From a bacterium D16-34 (lineage in GTDB: Bacteria; Actinomycetota; Coriobacteriia; Coriobacteriales; Eggerthellaceae), in NCBI GenBank assembly GCA_003612515.1, contig RAZB01000012.1, positions 1 to 40,626 on the forward strand: a DNA stretch of 40,626 nt, in the 5' to 3' direction. Made by a program: the position numbers and the translations under genes. Below the pieces are notes generated by a model. The model did no database searches and had not been told where the DNA came from. It saw only the letters and a list, made by a program, of their open reading frames with translations. Position 1 is the stretch's first letter. Every line of letters begins with the position of its first letter. This document shows positions 24,021 through 30,895 of this stretch, one piece after another.

Positions 24021-25634
24021 TTATTTGCTCGCAACAGCGCGACCAACAACGTAGCCTTGCGTGTGGCAACGACCAAGCGACAAGCCAGGAACCGTCATGG
24101 GGTAGTCCGGGCTGCCGAAGAAGTTGCCAGCGCAGTTGCCGATGGCGTACAAGCCCTCAATGGGTTCGCCAGCTTCGTTGAGAACTTGCATGTCAGCATT
24201 AACGTTTACGCCATGAATGATGGTCGAAAGACCAATGTGACGATGGATTCCGTAGAACGGCGGCTGTGCGATTGCCTTCAGGAATTCCGCAGGTTTGCCC
24301 ATGTCTTCGTCGATGCCTTTTGCGGCCAGTTCGTTGTAGCGCGCAACGGTTTTAACGAACGCATCAACGTCGGTTAGGCCGAGTTTTTCACCAAGCTCTT
24401 CAAGCGTATCCGCTGAATAAGTGTTGATGAGGCTCTCGTAAACGCCTGTCTTTTCGCCCTCAACCTCAGGCATGTAACTTGCCATTGCCTCCGGAGGAAG
24501 CGCAACTCCCGGCCAGCCTTCCGTGTCGGCCATGTAGTTGCTGTCGAATACCTGTGTGTACCAGCCTTGATCCTCCTCGCTGCGCAAGAAGTTGCCCATA
24601 ACGGCCATCTCGCAGCTAGCCTCGTTGCAGAAACGTGTGCCGTTGTTCTTCACGGCCAAGAAAGGCATATCGGCCATAGAACCTGGGCCTGCGTCGAAGT
24701 CGTGCTGTACCTTCGATCCGCAAGCGTCTTCCATGCGAGCGCCAGCCCATACCATCATCTTCTGGCCGTCGCCGGTCTTGTTGTTCTCTTTGCGATAGAT
24801 GTTCGCAACGCCCGGCTCGTAGTACGCCATCATTTCGTCGTCGTTTTCGTAGTCGCCCGTTGCGACGATAACGCCCTTTGACGCGTTGAACTGGATGTAT
24901 CCGCTTTCGCCATCAGCGATAACACCGGTAACTGCGCCGCTCTCGTCTTGCACCAGTTGCGCGGCCGGGGTGGAGTAGAAGATTTCAACGCCCTGCTGCT
25001 CTGCCCAGTCAGCGATATCGCGCATGCCGTTGCCTGTGTTGTAAGGCTTAGGGCCGAAGTCGAAGGCGAAGTAGCTTACGTCATAGCCGTTGACGTTTTT
25101 GATGGCGCCCGTCCATTTTGCGGTCGAGTCAACCATCTGCGCACCGGCTTTTTCGCCAATCTCCCATAACCACTTGAGAGCTTCGCCAGAATTGTAGGCC
25201 CATAGGCGCACCTGATCGCGGTCGGAAAGGTGGCAGCAATCTGCGTTGATCAGCGATACCACAGCCTCAACACCGCCGGGCGCGGTTTCCTCTACGATGA
25301 TTGAGTCGCAGGTGTTGCCTTGCGAAACCGCCGTGGCTTCTTTCTGGAGCAGCGCAACTTTAGCGCCAGCCTCGAAGGCAGAAATTGCGGCAGGAACGCC
25401 AGCTGCGCCAGCGCCGATAACAACGACGTCATAGTCGCGCGTCTCGGCAATGTCGGTGATGGGCTCGGGCGCGATAAAGAACGAAGGAAGACCGTCTGAT
25501 GCGGTACCGGTTGTAGAAAGATCTGATGATGCGGTTTGACCTTGCGGTGAGCAGCCAAGCATTGATGCGCCAGCTACGCCTGCAGCCGCCAAGCCACCAA
25601 ACTTAAACAGATCGCGTCGAGAAATACGAGACAT
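24021..25634 (-). CDS. Tat-exported FAD-dependent reductase (fumarate reductase flavoprotein family)
   Basis: The protein has 537 residues. The N-terminus SRISRRDLFKFGG is a twin-arginine signal (R6-R7), followed by a lipobox-like SMLGC (C28), so it may be a Tat-exported lipoprotein. The FAD dinucleotide motif VVVIGAGAAG lies at 70-79. The C-terminal GIHRHIGLST, then VNVNADMQVLNEAGEPIEGLYAIGNCAG and VPGLSLGRCHTQGY, are typical of FAD_binding_2 reductases related to fumarate, urocanate and other anaerobic electron-acceptor reductases. There is no haem domain, so electrons must come from a separate partner. It is divergent from a membrane LuxR regulator, a pairing common in Eggerthellaceae. The substrate is unknown. 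Confidence 0.9.
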   Translation of the reverse strand: MSRISRRDLFKFGGLAAAGVAGASMLGCSPQGQTASSDLSTTGTASDGLPSFFIAPEPITDIAETRDYDVVVIGAGAAGVPAAISAFEAGAKVALLQKEATAVSQGNTCDSIIVEETAPGGVEAVVSLINADCCHLSDRDQVRLWAYNSGEALKWLWEIGEKAGAQMVDSTAKWTGAIKNVNGYDVSYFAFDFGPKPYNTGNGMRDIADWAEQQGVEIFYSTPAAQLVQDESGAVTGVIADGESGYIQFNASKGVIVATGDYENDDEMMAYYEPGVANIYRKENNKTGDGQKMMVWAGARMEDACGSKVQHDFDAGPGSMADMPFLAVKNNGTRFCNEASCEMAVMGNFLRSEEDQGWYTQVFDSNYMADTEGWPGVALPPEAMASYMPEVEGEKTGVYESLINTYSADTLEELGEKLGLTDVDAFVKTVARYNELAAKGIDEDMGKPAEFLKAIAQPPFYGIHRHIGLSTIIHGVNVNADMQVLNEAGEPIEGLYAIGNCAGNFFGSPDYPMTVPGLSLGRCHTQGYVVGRAVASK

Positions 25635-25656
25635 AAAACCCTCCTCAAAAACGTTT

Positions 25657-25671
25657 TATCACCTTGTGACA
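25657..25671. promoter_or_regulatory. Imperfect palindrome near the flavoprotein start
   Basis: TATCAC-CTT-GTGACA is an inverted repeat with one mismatch, 23 bp upstream of the flavoprotein ATG. It could be a small operator in the leader. Chance is not excluded. Confidence 0.3.
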
Positions 25672-25687
25672 AAGTGCTTTTTTACTT

Positions 25688-25836
25688 TTGCGAATCGCTC
25701 GTATGAATTCGCAATTGCTTGGGGTGAAGGTTATCGAGGTGCAAAAAATTTGCCAATTGTCCGTTGCGAAAATGAGGGGTCTAAAAACTATAACCCCCCA
25801 ATTTAACCCTCTATTTTTTCTATTCGACTTGCGAAT
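25688..25836. promoter_or_regulatory. TTGCGAAT box cluster in the flavoprotein/LuxR divergent region
   Basis: TTGCGAAT occurs at 25688-25695 and 25829-25836, its reverse complement ATTCGCAA at 25707-25714, and the one-mismatch TTGCGAAA at 25764-25771. The first and the inverted copy form an inverted repeat with an 11-bp spacer. All lie between the flavoprotein start and the LuxR gene, so they are candidate sites for the LuxR-type regulator. Confidence 0.55.
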
Positions 25837-25923
25837 CTATCAGGCACGATTCATAATCAAAGTCAATTGCACAAGTTCAATCCGCTCCTGTTCGTAAGTA
25901 CGTCAAGCAGGTCTTTTGCTTGC

Positions 25924-26004
25924 GGAATACCCCATGAGCCGCTTATGGAATACCCTATGATTTACCTGCGGGATGCCCATGAACTGCCAATATGACGCCC
26001 ATGA
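25924..26004. promoter_or_regulatory. Four CC(C/T)ATGA boxes at 22-23 bp spacing ahead of the LuxR gene
   Basis: Cores lie at 25931-25937, 25954-25960, 25976-25982 and 25998-26004, spaced 23, 22 and 22 bp, that is about two helical turns. The first two copies extend to GGAATACCCCATGA and GGAATACCCTATGA. The array ends 40 bp before the regulator ATG. Phasing suggests side-by-side protein binding on one face of DNA. Confidence 0.6.
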
Positions 26005-26043
26005 ATTGATCTTTTGCGGTTGTTATGGGAGGGAAAGTGCGCG

Positions 26044-27519
26044 ATGATTTCAGGCGAAGGACAAGACGAAAATATTCAAGAGCTAGATGACAGCGTCGTC
26101 TCGGCGGAACATACTTCGCGCACACTTGTTCCGCTTGCGTTTCTCGGTCTTGGTTTGTATCGCGCCTGGATTGAGATTGTGTTCGTCGGATCGTTTGTGC
26201 CGTTTCAAGTGGCGACGCTTTCTGTGAGGGACGTGTTCGACTGGTCGATGGTAGCTGTGTCGCTTCTTTGCGTTCTTCTTGCACGAAAAATCAGCCCCTT
26301 CTATAACAAGCGTTCCGTTTTTATTGGCGCGGCAACGCTTACCACAGTTGCAACGGTGCTCATGTTCTTGACGTGCTGGATGCCAGAGCCGCCGGAAGTT
26401 TGGTATGGCGTGCTGGCTTCTGTTTTGGGCGGATCGGGCATTGCGCTCATCATTTTGATCTGGAGCGAGCTGTATGGATGCCTCAATCCCGTGCGTGTTG
26501 CGCTGTATTATTCGGGATCAATCGTAGTAGGCGCGCTAGTAATTTATGTTTACATGGGCTTTTTGCCTCCTTGGGTGTTCGCGATGAGCGCTCTTTTGCC
26601 GGCGTGTTCGCTCTTGTGCGCGCGTCGTGGTTTTGGCGAACTTGCCGCTGAGGACAAACCTTCGCTTACCTGGTTAAGCTTCAAAGTTCCCTGGAAGGCC
26701 ATGGTGTTTATGGCTGCCTATGCGCTGGGTTATGGCTTGATGGAAACGCACATGTACGTTGACTTGTTTGGGCCGCACTCGACTCCGGGCACGCTGCTTA
26801 TGGGCGTGCTGGTTTTCGTGTTCGTGCTTGTTCGCGGCGACAAATTCAACTTCGGTATTATTTACAGAGTCGCGCTGCCGCTTATAGTTGTTGCTCTGTT
26901 TTTGGTGCCGGCGTTTGGGCACGTGCCCAGAAGCGTCGCTGGTTGGTGCATGGCGGCCGCTTATACGGGGCAATCTATCTTGATCATGCTGGTGATGTCG
27001 AGCATTTGTTATCGCTACGGAGTGTCCGCTATCTGGTTGTTTGGCCTGGAGCGCGCTGTTCGTCAAATTGCCATGTGGCTTGGGCGAATGCTCGCAACAT
27101 GGGCTGAAGGAACGCAGGTGCTCGGGGCGTCAGGAGAGATGATTGTGTCGCTTTTGGCGTTGGCCGCGGTGTTCGCGGCGGCGTTGCTGTTGTTCTCGGA
27201 ACGCGATCTGACTAGCCGCTGGGGTGCTGACTTTATCGAGGGCGGCGTGGGTGCTGCTGTCACAATGCGTAAGCAGGCGTTAACGGATCGGTGCGCTGAG
27301 GTGGCGCGCACGTATAAGTTGTCTTCGCGCGAAGAAGAAGTGTTGGTTTTGCTTGCGAAGCGCAAGACGGTTGGCATCATTCAGCGTGAGTTGGTTATTG
27401 CAAATGGTACGGCAAAAGCTCATGTTCGACATGTTTATCGCAAGCTTGGTATTCATACGCGTCAAGAGTTGTTCGATCTCTTGGGGGTTGATTCTGAGGA
27501 GACTCTTCGCGAACTCTGA
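26044..27519 (+). CDS. LuxR-type regulator with twelve-helix membrane domain
   Basis: The protein has 491 residues from the ATG at 26044, with GGAGGGAAAG upstream. An acidic N-terminus is followed by about twelve hydrophobic helices (about 25-385) and a C-terminal LuxR/GerE helix-turn-helix (about 425-485; LSSREEEVLVLLAKRKTVGIIQ, NGTAKAHVRHVYRKLGIHTRQELFDL). This membrane-sensor plan is expanded in Eggerthellaceae, where such regulators sit beside the reductases they control. Here the partner is the divergent FAD reductase. The signal is probably a small molecule seen by the membrane domain; this is inference. Confidence 0.9.
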   Translation: MISGEGQDENIQELDDSVVSAEHTSRTLVPLAFLGLGLYRAWIEIVFVGSFVPFQVATLSVRDVFDWSMVAVSLLCVLLARKISPFYNKRSVFIGAATLTTVATVLMFLTCWMPEPPEVWYGVLASVLGGSGIALIILIWSELYGCLNPVRVALYYSGSIVVGALVIYVYMGFLPPWVFAMSALLPACSLLCARRGFGELAAEDKPSLTWLSFKVPWKAMVFMAAYALGYGLMETHMYVDLFGPHSTPGTLLMGVLVFVFVLVRGDKFNFGIIYRVALPLIVVALFLVPAFGHVPRSVAGWCMAAAYTGQSILIMLVMSSICYRYGVSAIWLFGLERAVRQIAMWLGRMLATWAEGTQVLGASGEMIVSLLALAAVFAAALLLFSERDLTSRWGADFIEGGVGAAVTMRKQALTDRCAEVARTYKLSSREEEVLVLLAKRKTVGIIQRELVIANGTAKAHVRHVYRKLGIHTRQELFDLLGVDSEETLREL

Positions 27520-27585
27520 GTTCTATCATTTTAGCGGGCTGGCTTTCTGGTTGCTACTAAGAACACTTTGCTTATCTATATCCAC

Positions 27586-27843
27586 AAGAGCATTCGCGTA
27601 AATACCATCGCGCCGGGCAGAATTGTGACTGAGACTCCTCTCGCTACGCCGCCGTCAGATGAGTTTGGTTTGGGCCGTAGCAGCGAACTTCTGGTGCACT
27701 CTTCGCTTTTGGGAATACTGGAAGACATCGCCAACGACGCTCTTTCCGGGTTGGGCAAGTCGTCCATGCTGGCACTCAGAGAGTTTTCGCCTGGTCCTGT
27801 CTTTGGCATCAATGGCGGCGCGGCTGGCGGTGGCTATGTGTAA
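27586..27843 (+). pseudogene. C-terminal remnant of a short-chain dehydrogenase
   Basis: An open stretch of about 85 codons contains [19 protein letters not shown], the classic post-catalytic segment of short-chain dehydrogenases. It is followed by LEDIANDAL (the PEDIANAAL helix) and [15 protein letters not shown] at the end (the terminal V-x-GG segment). The Rossmann fold and catalytic YxxxK are missing upstream, and the stretch between the last two motifs is about five residues too long. No ribosome site precedes it. It is a decayed gene end, not a working enzyme. Confidence 0.6.
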
Positions 27844-27882
27844 CGTCGTTGATGGCCTTGGCAACTGCTGAGCGTCGTTTCA

Positions 27883-27966
27883 GTAGTAGATTCAGAAAGC
27901 TGCATTGACTGTCACGTATGCGAAGAAGTCTGCCCGACACATGCTGTCCACCTAGTGGCTGCATAA
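27883..27966 (+). pseudogene. 3' half of a second ferredoxin gene
   Basis: These 84 bp match the end of the intact ferredoxin (23754-23837) at 75 of 84 positions and end in the same TAA. The encoded 27 residues differ only by Pro to Ser; the other eight differences are silent. Only the second cysteine cluster (CIDCHVCEEVCP) is present. The frame upstream reaches a TGA at 27850-27852 without a start codon. A terminator still follows. Confidence 0.85.
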
Positions 27967-27999
27967 AGAAGTAAACACAGAAGACAACTGAGGGATTTG

Positions 28000-28034
28000 A
28001 ATGGCGCATGTTTGTCAGGCATGTGCCATTTTTG
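28000..28034 (+). terminator. Terminator after the ferredoxin remnant
   Basis: AATGGCGCATG (28000-28010) pairs with CATGTGCCATT (28020-28030) with one G-U pair, followed by a T-rich end. It would end transcription through the remnants and isolate the XRE gene from the LuxR gene. Confidence 0.75.
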
Positions 28035-28112
28035 TTTATGGGCTCATACAACAAACGCTCTCGTGAGCTCTCTGTAATTCTCTCGTGAACCTGTGTAACG
28101 CCTGGTCGCGTG

Positions 28113-28136
28113 CCTTGTAAAGAACTTTTTACAAGG
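28113..28136. promoter_or_regulatory. Perfect 9-bp inverted repeat upstream of the XRE regulator
   Basis: CCTTGTAAA (28113-28121) and TTTACAAGG (28128-28136) are exact reverse complements with a 6-bp spacer. The site lies about 100 bp before the XRE gene, a suitable place for autoregulation by its dimeric HTH. No T-tract follows, so it is less likely to be a terminator. Confidence 0.5.
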
Positions 28137-28233
28137 AAATTGATTATTAAAAGAGAAGCAGTGCACGCAACACATGGTATCTTTGCAGCAGGCGCCATTT
28201 TTTTGGCAGGCGCCAGAAAGAGTAGGAGCGTGG

Positions 28234-28845
28234 ATGGAGCTGCCAAGTCAACTAAGGAAGCATCGCGAACGCCTTGGTTTATCCCAAGAGGACGTAGCTG
28301 CTGCCATTTACGTCTCACGACAAACGCTCTCAAGCTGGGAAAGAGGAAAGACCTATCCCGATGTGCAAAGCCTTCTTCTCCTCAGTCAGCTTTTTGGTTT
28401 TTCGCTTGATGAACTCATCGTGGGTGATTTAGCAACGTGGCGAAAAACGGTTGAGGAGGACTCCAAAAAGGCGAAATGGCTCATGGGTATTGCAATAGGA
28501 TCAGCTGTGCTCGGCGTCATCTTTCTGGTGATCCCTACCGTCATTTTGCGCGAACCGGGAATCGGAAATTTTACGGTAGGCAACATGATGAGCATGGTGC
28601 TTTTTGCGCCGCTGTATGCCATCTGCATGGGGGCGTTGGTTGCAATTGAGCGCATAAAAAAGAAGCATGATCTGGTGACATACCGCGAAATTGAGGCCTT
28701 CATGCAAGGGAAACCACTGGAGGATGATACGCGAGATTCGCTCGCCTTTTCAAGGTCTCATCCCGTTTTGCTTGTCGTTGCGAAGTTTGCCGCAGGTGCT
28801 TTGTTCGGTGCATTTATCGGTTGGGTTATTTTTGTAATTCTGTAG
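28234..28845 (+). CDS. XRE-family HTH regulator with three membrane helices
   Basis: The protein has 203 residues from the ATG at 28234, chosen for the AGGAG upstream and because the HTH starts at once. Residues 5-65 are an XRE helix-turn-helix (LRKHRERLGLSQEDVAAAIYVSRQTLSSWERGK). Three hydrophobic helices follow (about 87-112, 127-152, 178-203), so the DNA-binding domain is tethered to the membrane. This plan is common in Firmicutes and Actinobacteria near transporters or stress genes. Targets are unknown. A short inverted repeat (28840-28861) overlaps its stop codon. Confidence 0.82.
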   Translation: MELPSQLRKHRERLGLSQEDVAAAIYVSRQTLSSWERGKTYPDVQSLLLLSQLFGFSLDELIVGDLATWRKTVEEDSKKAKWLMGIAIGSAVLGVIFLVIPTVILREPGIGNFTVGNMMSMVLFAPLYAICMGALVAIERIKKKHDLVTYREIEAFMQGKPLEDDTRDSLAFSRSHPVLLVVAKFAAGALFGAFIGWVIFVIL

Positions 28846-28902
28846 GCATGAGCGCCTACAGATGCGCAGGTAATACTGTTCTTTGGAGAAGGAGAAATAC
28901 GT

Positions 28903-29361
28903 ATGGCACGCGAAGAAAAGGTGTGGGCATATGCCCAGGATGCAGGATATACCCCATTGGAGGGGCAATGCATTATTGTCAAGCCAGCTCCTGGTGATCT
29001 GAGCGACAAAGTGCTTCAGTTCTTTAACCTGTCGGATCTGTGTGTGCTTCAAATGTGTGAGTCATGCTTGATTTTGTTGCCGTTTGATCCAACTTGGGCA
29101 ACCTTGCGCGATGAAACCACGCTTGTTATTCCCTATGAAGATATTGAAAGCGTTAACGAAACATCTGACCTGCTCAACGTGGTAATTGAGATCAAGACAA
29201 AGACTGATGTTATCCGTCTGACGACACAGCAAAAAGAGCTCAGCGATTGGCGAATGTCGGGAGCCTATGCTACTCAAATTATCGGCGGCATTAAAAACTG
29301 GCACAAAGAAAACGTTGATGCCACGCTTGAAGCGCTGAGCAAATTGGGTCAAAGCTTGTAA
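28903..29361 (+). CDS. Hypothetical protein, PH-like fold suspected
   Basis: This soluble protein of 152 residues has GGAGAAGGAG upstream of the ATG. The middle (LCVLQMCESCLILLPFD...TLVIPYEDIESVNETSDLLNVVIEIKTKTDVIRLTT) alternates beta strands in the way of bacterial PH-like domains. The C-terminus is a helix. No motif of an enzyme is seen. It follows the membrane XRE gene by 57 bp and its stop abuts the stop of the convergent amidotransferase gene with no space for a terminator. Confidence 0.65.
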   Translation: MAREEKVWAYAQDAGYTPLEGQCIIVKPAPGDLSDKVLQFFNLSDLCVLQMCESCLILLPFDPTWATLRDETTLVIPYEDIESVNETSDLLNVVIEIKTKTDVIRLTTQQKELSDWRMSGAYATQIIGGIKNWHKENVDATLEALSKLGQSL

Positions 29362-30249
29362 TTACGCCATAAAGCAGAGAGGTTTTCGCTGACGATAACT
29401 TGTTGCAGCCTCGGAAAACGCGTTGAAAAGCGGCTCCATGGTGCTGGTGGCGAAAAACTCCGGATGCCACTGAACGCCCAAAAAGAAGCTCAAGGTGGGG
29501 GATTCTATGGCCTCAATAAGCCCTTCGGGGTCGTGGGCGCATGCGAGCAATCCTTTGCCAAGTTTCTTTATTGCCTGATGGTGCATAGAATTTACCGCAA
29601 TCGCATCGCACCCGAGAATTTCATGCAGCTGCGTGTTAGGCGCGGTGGAAACCTCATGGGTGGGGATGTGATAGCAGCTGATTTGACAATGCGAAGACGA
29701 AAAAACGGGAACATCTTCTTGGAACCCGTGCGCTATGGTGTGCGAAGTGTTACCCGTAGGAATCTGCGAAGTAGCAGCTGTTGGGTGATGTTCGGCATAG
29801 TGGGGGCACGTATCGCAAACAAAAGCGCTCGCAGAGGTCGTCTTTGAGAGCTCTGCGTCGATGTCTTGGTACAGCGTGCCTCCGCATGAAACATTCATGG
29901 CTTGCATGCCGCGGCAAATGCCGAGCACCGGCGCGTCATAACGCTTGGCGAAATCAAGAATGAGATGTTCGGTCTCTTCGCGCTGTGAACAAAACTCGCT
30001 CAAGTGAGCGCCGGTTACGCTTTCGCCATACCGACGTGGATCTATGTCTTGACCGCCAGAGAGTAAAAACCCATCAAAATTTGGCAGCAGCGCCTCTTGG
30101 ATTGCGCTACTTGAAGCAAGCGGAACTACGAGCGGAATGGCGCCCGATTGTGCAAGTGCATTCATGTAGCGATTAGGGATTATAAGTGCGTCCTCGTCAA
30201 GCTGATACGAAGGAACAACGCCAATGAGTGGGTAGTCTTTGCGATCCAT
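29362..30249 (-). CDS. Class I glutamine amidotransferase-like hydrolase (PuuD/peptidase C26 family)
   Basis: This is a 295-residue gamma-glutamyl-gamma-aminobutyrate hydrolase-type enzyme. The nucleophile Cys is in VLGICRGMQAMN and the catalytic His in GVQWHPEFFA. The N-terminus PLIGVVPSYQ and FDGFLLSGGQDIDPRRYGE are family hallmarks. It hydrolyses gamma-glutamyl amides in the cytoplasm; the actual substrate is not fixed. The middle contains a family-atypical His/Thr-rich stretch (about 145-175). The gene starts 12 bp after the Rrf2 regulator stop, so the two form an operon. Confidence 0.87.
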   Translation of the reverse strand: MDRKDYPLIGVVPSYQLDEDALIIPNRYMNALAQSGAIPLVVPLASSSAIQEALLPNFDGFLLSGGQDIDPRRYGESVTGAHLSEFCSQREETEHLILDFAKRYDAPVLGICRGMQAMNVSCGGTLYQDIDAELSKTTSASAFVCDTCPHYAEHHPTAATSQIPTGNTSHTIAHGFQEDVPVFSSSHCQISCYHIPTHEVSTAPNTQLHEILGCDAIAVNSMHHQAIKKLGKGLLACAHDPEGLIEAIESPTLSFFLGVQWHPEFFATSTMEPLFNAFSEAATSYRQRKPLCFMA

Positions 30250-30261
30250 ACAACCTCGCTT

Positions 30262-30684
30262 TTAGTGCACCGGCGCGCTGCTATCAGCAACATCCGCCAA
30301 CGTTTGATCTGCAAGGTAGGCATAGATGGCATCTTGAAGACCGCCCCAAATCTTTCGCGATGCACAATCATGTGCGCGTTCGCATGCTCCTTCATCAATG
30401 GTGCAGGTCAAAAGTTCTAAACCATCTTCGGATGCGCTAACAATATCAGCAAGGGTAATGTCGCGTGCGTCGCGGCTGAGGCGATATCCTCCGTAAGGTC
30501 CGCGCGTGACAAGCAGCAGGTGGGCGTTGACGAGGGGAGTTGCAACCTGCTCGAGGTATTTTTTGGAAATTCCTTGGCGAGCGGCAACATCTTTTAAAGA
30601 CACGCGCCCGTCTTGTTGATTGCGCGCGACGTCAATCATGAGACGCATCCCATAACGGGTTTTCGTTGATATCTTCATACGCAC
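30262..30684 (-). CDS. Rrf2/IscR-family transcriptional regulator
   Basis: This 140-residue winged-helix regulator reads MKISTKTRYGMRLMIDVARN at the start, KDVAARQGISKKYLEQVATPL in the HTH and TRGPYGGYRLSR in the wing. Three cysteines (CTIDEGACERAHDC) stand where IscR-type proteins bind a 2Fe-2S cluster, so it may sense Fe-S status. It is divergent from iscS-iscU, with a perfect inverted repeat over the iscS promoter. It is therefore the likely repressor of the Fe-S assembly genes. Two ATGs two codons apart are both possible starts. Confidence 0.9.
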   Translation of the reverse strand: MRMKISTKTRYGMRLMIDVARNQQDGRVSLKDVAARQGISKKYLEQVATPLVNAHLLLVTRGPYGGYRLSRDARDITLADIVSASEDGLELLTCTIDEGACERAHDCASRKIWGGLQDAIYAYLADQTLADVADSSAPVH

Positions 30685-30731
30685 TCGCTTTCAAAAGAGT
30701 AACAAAACACGGAATCAACAAGTGTAGCTTC

Positions 30732-30759
30732 TTGACAATTCGCCCGACCGCTTTATTCT
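30732..30759 (+). promoter_or_regulatory. Promoter of iscS-iscU
   Basis: TTGACA (30732-30737) and TATTCT (30754-30759) are spaced by 16 bp. Transcription would begin within the adjoining inverted repeat, about 130 bp upstream of the iscS ATG. Confidence 0.6.
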
Positions 30760-30785
30760 ATAGTCTAGCATATTACTAGACTATA
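30759..30785. promoter_or_regulatory. Probable Rrf2/IscR-type operator
   Basis: TATAGTCTAG (30759-30768) and CTAGACTATA (30776-30785) are a perfect 10-bp inverted repeat with a 7-bp spacer. It overlaps the -10 end and start site of the iscS promoter, the expected place for a repressor, and lies between iscS and the divergent Rrf2 gene. Confidence 0.7.
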
Positions 30786-30895
30786 ACGAAAAAGCAAGAG
30801 ACAATAAACGACACAGAGCAAGTAAGAGGCGACAAGCAAGAGAGAGTAAGCAAGAGGCAACAAGCAACACCGAAGACGAAAGTGCAAGGGAAGCC
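30786..30895 (+). other. T-depleted, repeat-rich iscS leader
   Basis: The 110 bp before iscS contain only four T residues. The unit GCAAGAG occurs at 30794-30800, 30836-30842 and 30850-30856, with GCAAG or GCAAC variants in between. The RNA would be almost free of U and hence largely unstructured. No open reading frame with a start is possible here. Confidence 0.75.

Noticed and set aside
27745-27843. Fragment of formate-tetrahydrofolate ligase
   Set aside because: [23 protein letters not shown] resembles the ligase motif, but the same frame also has [12 protein letters not shown] and EDIANDAL in the order of a short-chain dehydrogenase, whose C-terminus also ends in a V-x-GG segment. One remnant explains more than two.
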